From contig JBANDB010000017.1 of assembly GCA_037576215.1 (NCBI GenBank), positions 930,001-994,000 on the forward strand: a DNA stretch of 64,000 nt, written 5' to 3'. This DNA comes from Armillaria gallica. Lineage: Eukaryota; Basidiomycota; Agaricomycetes; Agaricales; Physalacriaceae. Shown in pieces: positions 11,681 through 23,086 of the stretch. The notes beneath the pieces are model-generated. The model worked only from the letters and a program-made list of their open reading frames with translations, made no database searches and was not told where the DNA came from. How positions within the stretch are numbered: position 1 is the stretch's first letter; every line of letters starts with the position of its first letter. The translations under genes and the position numbers were made by a program.

Positions 11681-13892
11681 ATTTTGCTGAGACTCGTCTA
11701 GATGAAAGTAGAAGGAAAGAGCAATGAGGATGCCGGTCCGAAGTTGGTAAGTGGAGAAAAGAAACGGGGTGTCCGGATATCTGGACCGCGTACAGCTCAG
11801 ACGACACTTTTCAAGTCGCATTCTCAGCTTCCGTTTACCTTTGCCTGGCCCTTATTCCCGTAATAAATGAAAAAAAGCGTCTATGTTCGTAGCATGAGTA
11901 CAAATTTGCCGAATAATGTGCACCACTCTAACGAGCCCTATTGGCGTGGAGAGTCACCAAAAGGGAGATACGGAGGTGTAGTCTATGCCTTGCACCATTA
12001 CTTCATCTCCTGCGAGGTCCCCACCCTGTATTGCGTCGCGCAACGACCAAACACGACGCGTAGAAAAAAAGTGAGGGGATGAACGTAAAGGCCGGCTTAT
12101 TCTGCCTTTTCATCTGCCTCTTTAGGGCAGGCCATATCTATTACGCCGAGTCCCCGGTTCTTGCTTTGCCGAATGCAGCCTGCAGCAGCACTCAATATTC
12201 TACCGCCGCTATGTCGATAACAATTTATCACTGTTCTCTTGATAAATCACGTTCAGATCGTGCCCACAATGTCTTCGTCTGGCTGTCAATATCCTGTAGC
12301 ACAAGGGCAAATCCATGGGGTAAAATTCTGGGGTGTTGAATGTCCTTCAACCGAACGATATGTCCGAATGATCCTGCCCTGGGACTCTGATTCGAAACTG
12401 ACATGCAGAATAGGGCTGTCGCCACGTTTACTCGGGATATTCTTCAGGTCCCTGTTTCAGAAAGGCCGATGGCGAACATGATCTCAAAATCTGGGGGCGG
12501 TTGTTAATCTTACCCTGCTTGTCAGAACCTCTAGATGCCTCTGTCTTCCTAGAAGCCGGAAAAGAAATTCATTGGATTCTGATTATGAGCCTCCTTTGTC
12601 GCCATATGCAACCCTACAGAATGACCAAGTATTCAGCCCTGTTACTGAAGGATCAAACATTCAATATTCAGTAGACGGACCCCGCAACGTCTTTAGTCTA
12701 CCCGTTGAAAGGGACGAAATATATACGGTCCTGGTAGTGAGTGCCCTTCTTCTCCTGGAATGTCCCCATCATTCGTTACCCACGGTATTCAGCTAGGCCG
12801 GAACGCCTGTGTCTGAACAAAGAAAAATTAGGACCATCGACCGAAACGTTAGCACCTGAGAGTCTACAAACCCGATAAAACTGTATGTAACTGTCTGTAT
12901 ACCATACCTAACGGTGACTGCATGTAACAGAACTCACGAACCGCCTACTGGCATTTTGTCCCTTCGCCTTATCTGGATGTAAATAACTTGCCAAGCGCAT
13001 GGTCAGTCAAAATTCTAAAGTCTTTTCTCAACGGTTATTCCAGAGAAGGGTTCTACTCCCAGAGTGCTGCACCCCTATACACAGAGCCGTTCCAGGCATT
13101 GGTTGCAATGGGCCTTTGTCATTGGTGGAATTCAGTATCCTATCGGCCAATTGGACCGTTGAGAAATTCGAAGAGGGTCGAACATCGACACGGCTACTAT
13201 ACCTATTTTTAAGGTCTTCGACCACAAGGCGCGAGGGTAGGTTCTACCATGTACGGGCGAACTTTATTCTGCTATCATGGTCGGAACGATCGACCTGCAG
13301 AATTAGCAAGTAGACGTTACCAAGACAGCTACTAGGCACCAACGGTTCCTACAGATATTCCCAGGTTCAAGGCACGTTAAAAGATCTAGTGGCCTCCCCC
13401 ATTCAACCGTTTATGTCAACCGTTACTGATTCTCAGGACTAGTCAAAGACCTAGCTATCATCAGTTACATTCACGTTAGAATGCTCTCACCGCATGCACC
13501 GGAGCAGATGAATGGGTATCGGTGCTGACGGCGAAGCGGCACGGTGGGAACTAACATTTCAGTACCCCACTGATGTTGTACGAGTACACATATCGAAATT
13601 TCGAGTGGAATAAAAGGCAAGTAATTGTATATACATAATACAGTGCAGGTTTGAACGTATAACATTAAAAGTATGTACATGCGTCGGCGCCGATAATCTC
13701 GAATATCCTCAACTCATAAACAGATCAGAATCTCGTCTTCTCTAGATCTTGGGCCTGAATGAGAATAGATAAACCATCTTCGTCATCACTATCAGTCGTC
13801 GTCGGTCGGGGAAGGAGTCGCGAGAGAGTTGATTCGTCTCAGGTGCAGACTAGGCTTGGATTTCAGTCACCGCGCCCTCCCTATTCTCCTCT
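11681..13892. other. 2.2-kb gap with unrecognised coding-like segments
   Basis: No known gene was found. On the plus strand the frame of 12239-12796 is broken by a single in-frame stop (about 12479) and includes a hydrophilic segment beginning LDSDYEPPLSPYATL. On the minus strand 12425-12228 is open and coding-like, ending RSERDLSREQ then stop. The two overlap, so at most one is real. Neither matches a family I know. The rest (11681-12000, 12800-13892) is AT-rich and appears empty. Confidence 0.3.
12239..12796 (+). other. candidate small gene, unrecognised
   Basis: One frame stays open over about 560 bp apart from one stop that an intron could remove. The peptide from about 12560 is hydrophilic and non-repetitive and ends at a plausible donor (gtgagt near 12737). 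No homologous family is recognised and the start is unclear. It competes with an antisense open frame. Confidence 0.2.
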
Positions 13893-15495
13893 TCACGGAG
13901 CCTCTGTCCAAGGAAAGCCCTCCGCGACTAGGCTATCAACGATGTCCTTGACTTCTTCCTTGACGTTGAAGTTACCAAACGTTTCTCTTGAAGGGAGCGT
14001 CAGATGGTTGATCGAAGGCCAAGACGGGTCATCTATTGGTGGGTAGCTGTCTAGGTCTAACCAGACACTCGGAATACGCGCAGATATGGGATCGTTCCAG
14101 TTCGGGTTCGGAGGAGCGTGTTCGTTGATGAAGTCGTCGAAGGCTGAGGGTAGGTTCGTAGCCCACAGTGGATCAGTCGATTGATCAGATCTCTCGTGTT
14201 CTCGTGCGTCAACTGCAGGTGCTTCAGCGCTTGTCGCCGGTTGAGGACTCGTAGTGGACGCTTGAGGGTTCCCGGGGATGCCTGTTTGTCGAGGAGCAGG
14301 CGTACTAGACTCTGGCTTTATTTCAAACTGAGAAGAATTTAATAACTTACACCCGATGGAGCGTGAGCGTGTTAACTTACTTGGAACGGTATTGGCCAAA
14401 TTCCTGGAACTTCAGGCCGAGGATTGAAGGCTTGCGTGGGAGCGGTGCTAGTAGAGGGTTCCTGACGGGATGTATCGCGGCTGGTACTTCTACAACTACT
14501 GTTAGCTGAGATTCGACCTCAAAATGAGAATACATGCGCGTCTGATTGAGCATTTGCGGCTTTCCACTCCGCCAAAGCCTTCTTCCTGGCTTCGCTTTCC
14601 AGCTTCGGGGGCCTCTGTGGAGTGCGACTCTGTCAGAGTATGGCTGACAGCCAAAGGTAGAAATAACGCACCCCGGGTCCTGGACGTTTGGCGAAAGGCG
14701 GAGGGACTTTGCATATCTTCGACTTCCTGGGTACTGGTTCTTCGGAGTCTGGTGCCTTCCTTTTGTTATTTCGCTTCGTTTTGACGGGTTCCACTGCTTG
14801 AGGGGGTCTCATGTGAGGGGGCACACACGGCGGATCGTTTTGATCCTGCGGATGGTGTTGTAGTAGTGGCAAAGCGTAATGCGAAGCCGATGCTTGTTGA
14901 TGACCGTGACCTTGGCTGACCTGTGGATAAGGCAGGTGTGGCATAGGTACCCGCCGTGAAGGAGTCACGGGAAACTGAGATGAAGACCCAGGGTGGGGGC
15001 GGTCGTGAGGCGTAGCGTGTCCTTGAGGTAGCGGGTTGAACCGAGTTGACGATCCATGAGGCGGCAAGTGTTGAGGCTCTGGCCTTTGCGATGGTGGGAG
15101 AGCTACGCCGCTTTGGCGCACGTAAGGGGAAGCGTTAGCTGGTTGTCGATGGTGGCGTTCGTCGAAGTACTCTGCCCCGTGATGATGAGGGTCATGGACT
15201 AGTGACCTTGGTGGCGGCGTCTGGGTGACGCCGTAGGGAGGGTTCCGTGTTGGCTGGGGAGGCCTGTGGAAGAGTTTTTGTGGTTGGGGAGGATGCGCGT
15301 GCTGAAAAGGTCCCGCCTCATATTGTTGAGGGGGAATTGTGAGTGGGGGGTGGGTTGATTCCTCCGCGATCCATCGTTGATGCGGTGGCTCGGCTCCTGG
15401 AAAATTCCAGGAGGATGAGCGGAGGGGGTACCATTGGTGCTGGTATAATTGGCGCCGGTGGTAGAAGAGGATGGAGGAAGAGGATGCTCTGCCAT
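13893..15495 (-). CDS. proline/histidine-rich protein of unknown function
   Basis: Exons 15495-15432, 15396-14672, 14629-about 14513, 14498-14381 and 14327-13893 give a protein of about 480 aa. The start MAEHPLPPSSSTTGAN sits in a short first exon. Its intron is only 35 nt (gtaccc..ttccag) yet restores phase exactly. The first 240 residues are Pro/His/Gln/Ser-rich and low complexity, ending in a basic cluster (KTKRNNKRKAP) that looks like a nuclear localisation signal. A helix-like basic segment follows (KLESEARKKALAEWKAA). The C-terminal 145 residues are more ordered and acidic. The third intron has no GT donor in the needed phase; a GC donor (gcatgt at about 14512) would work. No family recognised; a transcription- or chromatin-related role is only a guess. 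Confidence 0.6.
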
Positions 15496-16721
15496 TGCAA
15501 AAATGGGGAGGCAATACAGGGAAAGCAAACAAAATGTGGGAGAACATAGGCTTTCCTTGACTTTATACCGCGACGCGAAGAAAACGTGACTTGGGAGCTA
15601 CCGCTTTAGGTCATGCTGCTTCGACCGAAGCGCAGTGGCGGGGTTTCCAAGTCAAGGCGTCAAGGCAATATGAAGCATTGACTGTGTCGAACAAAGGCTG
15701 GACTGGTCGTTTGATCAAGACAAGTTCACTCTGGCAAAAAAGTCACCTCAGAGAGTGTTTGCACTTCGGACATCAGTTGTACCAAGGCGGGAGGATGGCA
15801 TCCTTTGTCTTTTTTATTGTCAAGAAACGCGTCCTAGGTTTGATTCGCGTTGACCGTCATTAAACAGAAAAACGGTCCATTTACGTGTAGTCGCAATCAC
15901 AGATGTGCTCTGCAACCTAAAGTAGTCTTGTCATGAGCACAAGAACGCACATTTCCCGGACGTGCTGCTTACCGGAGTGCCCTAGGTCATTCCGGACCCT
16001 ACATTATTTCGATCTACGCCAACTACAGGATAGAAGATTGGCAAATGTCCGTGAAGGGAGAGCTACAGACGAACGTATTAGCACTTTGTGCCCGTTGAAT
16101 GCAGGACCATCTTTTTGATCGTGGTCAAAGGTCTCGATCCGTTCAACCGGCTTTGATGAAGCAACAGCATTGCCTATGTCTTGGAATACCAGAGCAAAGA
16201 CACACACCTCTCCGACGAAGGATCGTTGACAAGCGTACAAGAGATCAGTGTAACAGTACTACACCGTGACGGTCTGACGGCAGTTCGCCAGTTTCGACGG
16301 ACAAGTACTGACTTCAGGTATACGCTGAATAGTAGGATCCTACTTGTTCAGCAAAAGCGACTATTATAGACACGATTTCCGAGGCATAGTCTTCGAGTAC
16401 CTTGTTCTTGTCCGAACCAGAACCAAGACAAGCGCTGACAAGAACATGGCCCGTCACGAGACAGCGACGGGTAGGAGCTTGGGCAAGGGCCATAGTAGTC
16501 AGGAGGCCAACGTTTACGAGAAGCAAAAAGACTCGTCGCAGGCCGTTTTTTGGTAGCCGTACACAGATGACGAGTGAAGGGCAAAACGAAAAGAAGGATG
16601 CACCGGTCAATTATCGGCAAATTTAGCGGCCCGAGTCAACCCGCGCTTTTAACAGTTACACCCGCCACCCAATCCCTGGCGCTTACATGCCCATATCTGA
16701 GGCCTGGTTCGACTTTAGAAC

Positions 16722-16965
16722 TCGATGATACGGGGAAGAATTGGCATATCAAAGCGTTTCCTTCCGTGCCATTGTCGGATAATTCGATCCGCAACTTCAG
16801 CGCAAATTTTTCGATCTCTCGATATTATCTGTGGATACGTCTCCTCACTTTGGAACACCCACGGTGACCCTCCAGCAAATGTAGATGGATCGCATGACTC
16901 AGAAATCAGACTAGCTTGGCAAAACTTAGTCTCCAGGCTGGCCTTTTTACTCCACCATATCTAAA
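16722..16965 (-). other. stopless minus-strand segment, possible terminal exon
   Basis: About 80 codons are open without an ATG and end in a TAA at 16722-16724. The peptide includes STFAGGSPWVFQSEETY and CAEVADRIIRQWHGRKRF, with balanced composition unlike chance frames in AT-rich DNA. It could be a 3' exon of a gene lying in 17.0-17.5 kb. Family not recognised. Confidence 0.25.
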
Positions 16966-17040
16966 AAAGTATCCCTTTTCCACCTAGCTCCTATCAAATG
17001 CTTCGTTATATTCTTTCCAAGTTCTGGGCCCTCGCTACCA

Positions 17041-17450
17041 AAAGCTTCCTACGACATTGGGCCTGAAACATGGTCACAGTGGAGTTTGATCGTCTCTCCC
17101 ACATCATCGATTCCGATAACGCTTCCAGCAAAGCGCATGTACACAGCTGAGGCCGCCCATCTGAAGTTTTGGACATATTCGATTTTCAAACAGCATTTTG
17201 GATCCTGTATAACTCTCAGAACCCTGACGCCAGCGCTGACATTTCGGAAGTGTACTTACCCTTGGATAGACGCGCCCTTTGAAGTTTGAAATGCTATCAG
17301 GCACCACCGCGTCAACATTTAACGACGCATATTTCCATTGGCTTCCAAAATATACAACAGTCGTGCACCTGACAATAGATTCAGACCAGTGACCAGGGAC
17401 ATGGGTAGAAGGACATGACGATCTCATGTACGATTGGTACGTCAAATCGA
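17041..17450 (-). pseudogene. gene fragment with AGSVIGID motif, copy 1
   Basis: Two minus-strand segments join through a gtaagt..acag intron without phase loss. The second ends RFAGSVIGIDDVGETIK and, about 15 residues later, a TAG. The first carries a segment reading YFGSQWKYASLNVDAVVP. No start codon or upstream exon was found. Domain unknown. It is related to the segment about 440 bp upstream (see findings). It could be a real short gene whose 5' exons I cannot see. Confidence 0.3.
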
Positions 17451-17517
17451 CGGTGGGTTTGAGGGTTCATATGTCTTCGCCGAAGTCTCGGCTTTTCTTG
17501 CTTCCTATAACATCGGA

Positions 17518-17600
17518 TTTGGTTCAGGACCACCATCTTAAGGTATAATCGATACCGATAACACTTCCAGCCAATCCAAAGTCTGCCCAGGTGACCGGTG
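17518..17600 (-). pseudogene. gene fragment with AGSVIGID motif, copy 2
   Basis: The minus strand encodes WADFGLAGSVIGIDYTLRWW followed by a stop. It matches copy 1 over 26 bp with three mismatches, two of them synonymous. Flanking frames are interrupted, so this copy is probably a remnant. Confidence 0.3.
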
Positions 17601-18175
17601 ACCTTCGCAAAGTCTAAACGGACTGAGAATAACTGCACATTTTCTCAATGATACAACAATTCCTGGTAACCTTAAATTTTCTGTGCCCTGCTTCCATCGG
17701 AATAGTTAGCTAGACAATATCTACCAATCGGATGACGTTTTCGCGTGATCTAACTGGCGTCTTTGAATCTCATCCAACAATACGAGCCATGACTTCTATA
17801 GTACTACGAGCGGCCGCGTTGCTAAATGGTGCTGTCAGTACATCGCCGGTCCAAAGTAGGAGGGGTTGGAAATTCATGATGGAGGAGAACGACTTCCCAG
17901 ATATCGAGAGATATTTGCATTATCGACCCCTTTTCTTCTTCCCATTTTTAACGGATTGAATCCTTTTTTACAAGACAAACTTACCTGAACCCAACGGAAT
18001 GTAAGTCCGGATGGCAAATCAGATAAATGTTATCAACCTTTGAGCCTGCCCTAAACTGAGCACGTGGTAGGAGACGCGAAACTGTAGATAAAGCCTGACC
18101 TTAACCGCAGGGTCAACCAGAACCCCCAGCCCCTTCTGCTCGTGCACTCAGCTATCAGCTACCAGCATCGCGACA

Positions 18176-19535
18176 ATGACCGATTACAGGAAGAAAGTAT
18201 GGCTCGACGTCGATCCAGTGAGTGATCCTCCATCAATTTCACCGCCACGATTACTCAATTAACCCCGAAAGGGTCACGATGATGCAACTGCCATCCTCCT
18301 CGCCCTTCACAGTCCCAACATTGAATTACTGGGAATCTCTACGGTACGTGTTTCAATTGCTAATATTCAAGGTGGATGCTAAAACCTCGATTTCCAGACC
18401 CACGGAAATGCCCCCAGCGATCTGACTGCCATCAACGCTGCGAGGTGTTTGTTGGCGTTCGGCGCGAAGCCTAATGTCCGTGTGTACCCGGGCGCACCCA
18501 AGCCTCTTTTGAAGGCTGCGCAGCATGATCCAGAGATCCACGGTCCCGATGGCTTGGGGGGCGTCGAGGGATTGGCGTCTGGGACAGATCCCGCCGTGTT
18601 GTCCTTGATTGCCAAGAATCCTGATGGTTCTGTCGCTCGCGCCCTCGAGGGTATATCCCAGGCCGTCAAGAAGGTATGGATCGAAGGGTCCGGCTCGGAG
18701 AAAGTGACTATAATCTCGAGCGGTCCCATGACCAACCTCGCGCTGTTCTGCTCAGTGTATCCTGATCTGTTGGACGCCGTCGAGGAAATCGTGTTCATGG
18801 GCGGTGGAGTTGGGCTCGGAAATCGCGCCGCTGTTGCTGGTAAGCATGATATCGTGCACATCATACGGCAGTGTTTCTGACTGGCGGGATAGAATACAAC
18901 GTCATGTGTGATCGTAAGTGCCTTTCGATTTCGACGCGTCTATTCTATCTAACGCACATTCCATGCAGCTCACGCGACTCAGATCGTTTTGAACGCGCCT
19001 GTTCGCACCGTCATGATCCCTATCAATGTCACCCACACGGCCATCGCGACCAAGGATATTATGAGAAAGCTCTTATCGCCTGCTGCAACCGTAGGGTCGA
19101 ACGCGCCATTGCCCAAGCCGGAAACGAACCTCAGGTACACCCTTTCGACTCTCATTGGATACTTTGCAGAGTCGTACAAGTCGACCTTCGGTTTTATGGA
19201 CGGCCCCCCGATGCACGATGCGCTGACCATTGCGTATGCCGCCCACCCCGAGCTCTTCAATGCAACTCGATTCCGAGTTGACGTCGAGCTCACGGGTGCC
19301 CATTCCAGTGGACAGACCGTCGTCGATACGTGGAAATACCAAAAGACAGATGATTCTTGGGGTGTCGGCGGGAAGAATTGCTTGGTTGCTGAAAAAGTCA
19401 AGGTGAGACATGTAAAATTCCCAAAAACAGAGCGCTGAATGTATTGTATTATTATAGGTGGATGGATTTTTCGATATGTTCTTGGATTGTGTTGCTCGAT
19501 GCGACAAGGTCTCGCCGTTGAACCTCCAGGTTTGA
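18176..19535 (+). CDS. URH1: inosine-uridine preferring nucleoside hydrolase
   Basis: Six exons (18176-18217, 18272-18343, 18398-18839, 18893-18913, 18969-19402, 19458-19535) give 362 aa. The N-terminal calcium-binding signature DVDPGHDDA spans the first intron, as DVDP and GHDDA. Further family motifs are GISTTHGN, the SSGPMTNLAL segment, VFMGGG, and the C-terminal FMDGPPMHDALTIAY with the catalytic His and a Ca2+-ligand Asp. The enzyme cleaves the N-glycosidic bond of ribonucleosides to base and ribose, serving pyrimidine and purine salvage in the cytosol. One exon is only 21 nt. All key residues are present and nothing is truncated. Substrate preference cannot be read from the sequence; Urh1-like uridine hydrolysis is the common fungal case. 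Confidence 0.93.
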
Positions 19536-19754
19536 AGATATGATCAGATGGAAAATAACATGAATGATGTATATCGTGGAAAGTAAAGAAGAGAAGTTCG
19601 TTCATATGTACTACTACATAGTGTCAATTGAAAGCTAGATTGCAACTCGGAACACCTGCCATTGTAGTAGTACACAGCCACTGCGAAAACCCGGACCGCG
19701 TTGATGGCGGCGGCGTTTATCTTTGACTCCATACCATCACAGTACAATCCCGCG

Positions 19755-22323
19755 ATGGACCACGACGTGGGCGTTTCAATGTCTATTCAAGGCCCGGACT
19801 CTGTCGACAATTTGAACATCGGTAACTTGAACACGAAGTGGACCGCGTGACGTATGACTTACATTGCTGCAGATCTAAGGAGCCGCATTTTTGTGTTTCC
19901 CCAAGTCTTCCTGACCAAAATTCTTCAACTTCCTCCCGACTGGCGAACAGTGTATCAGACGGAGATGAAGACGATTCGAAGTTCTAAGGCTTTCAGGTCT
20001 CTGCTAAAAGAGTATAGTGATACCTGTGACTCCACGCAGGATGAAAAGATGCTATACCATCCGTTCAATCAAGCTTGGAACGCCGGTACTCGAGCACTCT
20101 ATGAAAAGAAAGGCAAGAACGACAAGGCTCCTCCACGACTCGGTCTCTGTCGACAGGACTCTCAGGAGGTCTTGGCTGGAAAGGCTGCGCTAAGTTCCGA
20201 CTCTTTGAGGCTGTTTGAATCTTTGTTTGAAGGTTTAGGAAATTCGCTCCGGAGCATCAAGGACAATGGTCTGAGCAATAACTTGACGTGGGCTCAGACG
20301 CTGCATTGGTTTGAGTTCAAACTACATCCGAGATTGTTAGATCAAGGAGCTGGTTGCCAATATCGAATACTCTCAGAAGGTCAGTCTCAGATTTCTCATT
20401 CGTTTCCTCTGGTCTCTAACAACAAAAGCGCAACAGACGGTATAGATCCAGCTACTCCTGCCATTACGATACCAGATTCTTCATCGGATCCGCATAATGG
20501 CGTACCATTCTGGACGTCCGCTGCACAGAAAAGACCTTTAACAGATAGCGCACGGACTGGTGGTTCATCCAAGTACGCCCGAGTGGCATCCACACCTGAC
20601 GTTTTGGCGGCAAGGGCGAAATTCCAGAAGGAAGCAGAAGAGAAGCAATCCACAGCCATGGAGCAGGCGGCTGCCGATTCTAACGAGCGCAAAAAGGTGA
20701 GTCTCCAGTGTGCTCACTACGCCCTTGAGATGCTGTCGAGTGCTGGATTTCGGACGCACTGTATCAGCGCTCTCATTGCATCGAAACAAATGCAACCCCT
20801 CTATTACGATCGATCTTCTATCATCGTCTGCAAAGACTTCCGCATCGTCGACAGAAACGGCGACGTTACGGACTTCTTCATTGGCACAATCATTGGTTTT
20901 TCCAAACTTACTGAGAGACAACGTGGTATTCAAAGGTCACTTTGTGATGACTCGTCTATGGTCGAGAAATACCAGACGCATACCACGAGGTGCAGAGATG
21001 ACCCGAAAACCGTATTTCAAGGGGTGAAGCTGAACCTGACCATTTCGGAGGGAGAGACAAAAGTGGTGCTCACGCTTGGCCGTATTGTCTCCCGACAGCC
21101 TGGTATCGTTGGGCGGGACACTTGTGTGGTGGAGGCAACGGCAGGTGAGTATGAACCATGGAAGGAGAAGGAACTGGTGGTGAAAATAAGCTGGCCGGCT
21201 TCTACTCGTATTTCTGAGGTCGAGTTTGTGGCGAAGGCTCGAAAAATGGCTCGGGAAATGCCACAGTCACTGATCGATGGGTGTCAAAGTAATTGGGCTT
21301 TAGACCATCTTCCAGACATCGTTCATTCTCAAGACTTCGGCTGCGATGCGGATTCTCCTCAGGCGACACTCCGGGAGTTATTTCTGATAGCCAAATGGGC
21401 TAACGATCAGACTTTCCTTCACGAAGATCGCGTCTGTCGTGTTACAGTACAGGAAAGATTGCATCAGTTAGAGGAGTTGAAGACACCTCGGGAGTATGCC
21501 CAAGTATTGGTGGACATTGCTCAAAGTATGTCAAAATTTCTCTTGCCGTGTTCCTTCGAACTAATATGTCGTAGTTCACAAATGGGTATATGACCATCCA
21601 CGGATCCTTCATCGAGATATCAGCATGGGGAACATCATGTGGCGCCAAAATCGCCTGGGAATCATCTGCGGTGTCTTGAACGATTTTGACCTGTCGTCGT
21701 ACCGAGATGACTTGGGAGCTACTTCCCGCCATCGGACTGGCACGCGGCCGTTTATGTCCTTCGAGCTCCTCAAAAACGATAAGGAAGGCAGACCACCACA
21801 ACATCTTTATCGACATGATCTGGAATCCATTCTATACGCCGTCCTCCTTCTGACGCGGTGTCATCAACTGGATGGGACATTGCCTGAGGGGGGATCTCAA
21901 CTGGTTCGGGTTGCGTGTCCCAAACTCGATGGATGGGTGCATCTACCATGCGATAGATTGCAGTCGGAAAAGGAGCTCTTCCTCATGACCTCTGATCCTA
22001 ACATAGAGCCGACAACTACTTTCAAAGGATTCAAGCCGTGGCTTAAGCAACTCTACACAATGTTCAGGACCGGATTCAGGGCCCAGTCAGACTTTTTTTA
22101 TCAGTTGAGAGCTGCAGCTGCACCGATACGGGCACCGCCGCCAGTCGACCGGTTTTGCCCCATAGCGATTGAATACACCCCACGTCAAGCACCTGCCCCG
22201 TTCAACCACCACACCCTGGCCGGCAACGTTGACTACGTGAAATTCCTTGGTGCATGCCGCTTCTTTGGCGGTGAATTGCTTCACCTGCAGAATTACCAGC
22301 TCGTATTAGATGAAGAAACCTAG
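19755..22323 (+). CDS. FunK1-type fungal protein kinase
   Basis: Exons 19755-19821, 19873-20379, 20437-21525 and 21575-22323 give 803 aa. The catalytic half carries the ATP-lysine strand LVVKISWP, a following Glu in SEVEFVAKAR, the catalytic loop HRDISMGNIMW and a metal-binding DFDLS in place of DFG. This is the usual look of the FunK1 family, which is greatly expanded in mushrooms. The N-terminal half holds the conserved FunK1 cap region including QCAHYALEMLSSAGFRTHCI. The 57-nt intron at 20380-20436 has no stop and keeps the frame; its gtcagt donor, ctctaac branch and cag end support removal. Function is unknown; expression in multicellular stages is reported for the family. The last 75 residues are Pro-rich and less certain. 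Confidence 0.88.
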
Positions 22324-23086
22324 CGCTTTATGCCAAAGGCAAATACTCTCTTCTGGTCTTGTATCAAATATTTGTATCATTAGTCGCCTCGTTTTGTAGC
22401 GGTAACTTCAAGTTGCACCGTCGAATTCACAGTAATGCCTGCCTTTCCCCACAGTAAAGTTTTCGTGATTCATCGACGCAGTGTGATCTATCAAACCTTC
22501 AGGGAATGAAGCCATACGACGAGTCTATGCATTAATATCCTTTGCAATCAGTCGATGCCTTCTCCTCAAGCGACCCATGATTTACAATAGACTCCAGCGA
22601 GGCGCTCTTGATCATTTAGATTCCAGGCCATAAATCGCGGCGGTAATCGACTTCTTCCAGGCTCCATCTACTTGATTGTGACACACCAATTAGCGAGGAA
22701 AAATATACATGTCGAACTAAGTAGCTGATTGGACATGCATGACATTCATACGGGAGGAATACTGTCAGACTTGAAGACAAACAGATACGATTCGTACAAT
22801 TATTATGCGCCTGCACTGTGACTCGCATGTTTATCCTCTCATTATCATGCCGAAGTACTTGCCGACCGCTTGTTTCTACCGCGTAGCTTATCTTTGGCTT
22901 ACTTTCGTCTTTGACGTAAAATAGGTTGCGCCTGCCGCTGATTCGGGCCCCCCGGGGAGGAAGGGGAAAGGAGACGCAGCGGCCGCTAGTTTATATAGCG
23001 TTGCTTGGAATGCAATGTTAAATAGAGTACATACCACAACAGTGGTATGCAACTGTCGTCTTCAAAGGTATACTGGAGACACGACG
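22324..23086. other. intergenic, kinase 3' end to F-box promoter
   Basis: No gene is visible. The final 170 bp turn GC-rich (a gggccccccgggg run near 22947) just before a TATA-like element, fitting the promoter of the downstream F-box gene. Confidence 0.5.
22990..22998 (+). promoter_or_regulatory. TATA-like element upstream of F-box gene
   Basis: The string tttatatag lies about 90 bp before the ATG at 23087, following a GC-rich tract. Its position fits a core promoter; there is no other support. Confidence 0.35.

Larger units (their letters stand above)
15496..18175. other. 2.7-kb unresolved stretch with minus-strand coding fragments
   Basis: No complete gene could be built. Three minus-strand fragments look coding: an open frame at about 16965-16722 ending at a TAA; a segment at about 17420-17041 spliced by a good donor (gtaagt near 17260) and ending SGPMS-stop; and a related segment around 17590-17520. 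A plus-strand frame at 17732-17959 is an alternative reading of the next stretch. Frequent stops between fragments suggest decayed or very fragmented genes. The first 800 bp (15496-16300) show nothing convincing. Confidence 0.35.

Noticed and set aside
15343..15549. Gly-rich plus-strand frame
   Set aside because: It is a shadow of the Pro-rich exon of the minus-strand gene.
20698..20712. gtgagtctccag as a tiny intron in the FunK1 gene
   Set aside because: Twelve bases are too short to be an intron; the frame reads through conserved QCAHYALEML.
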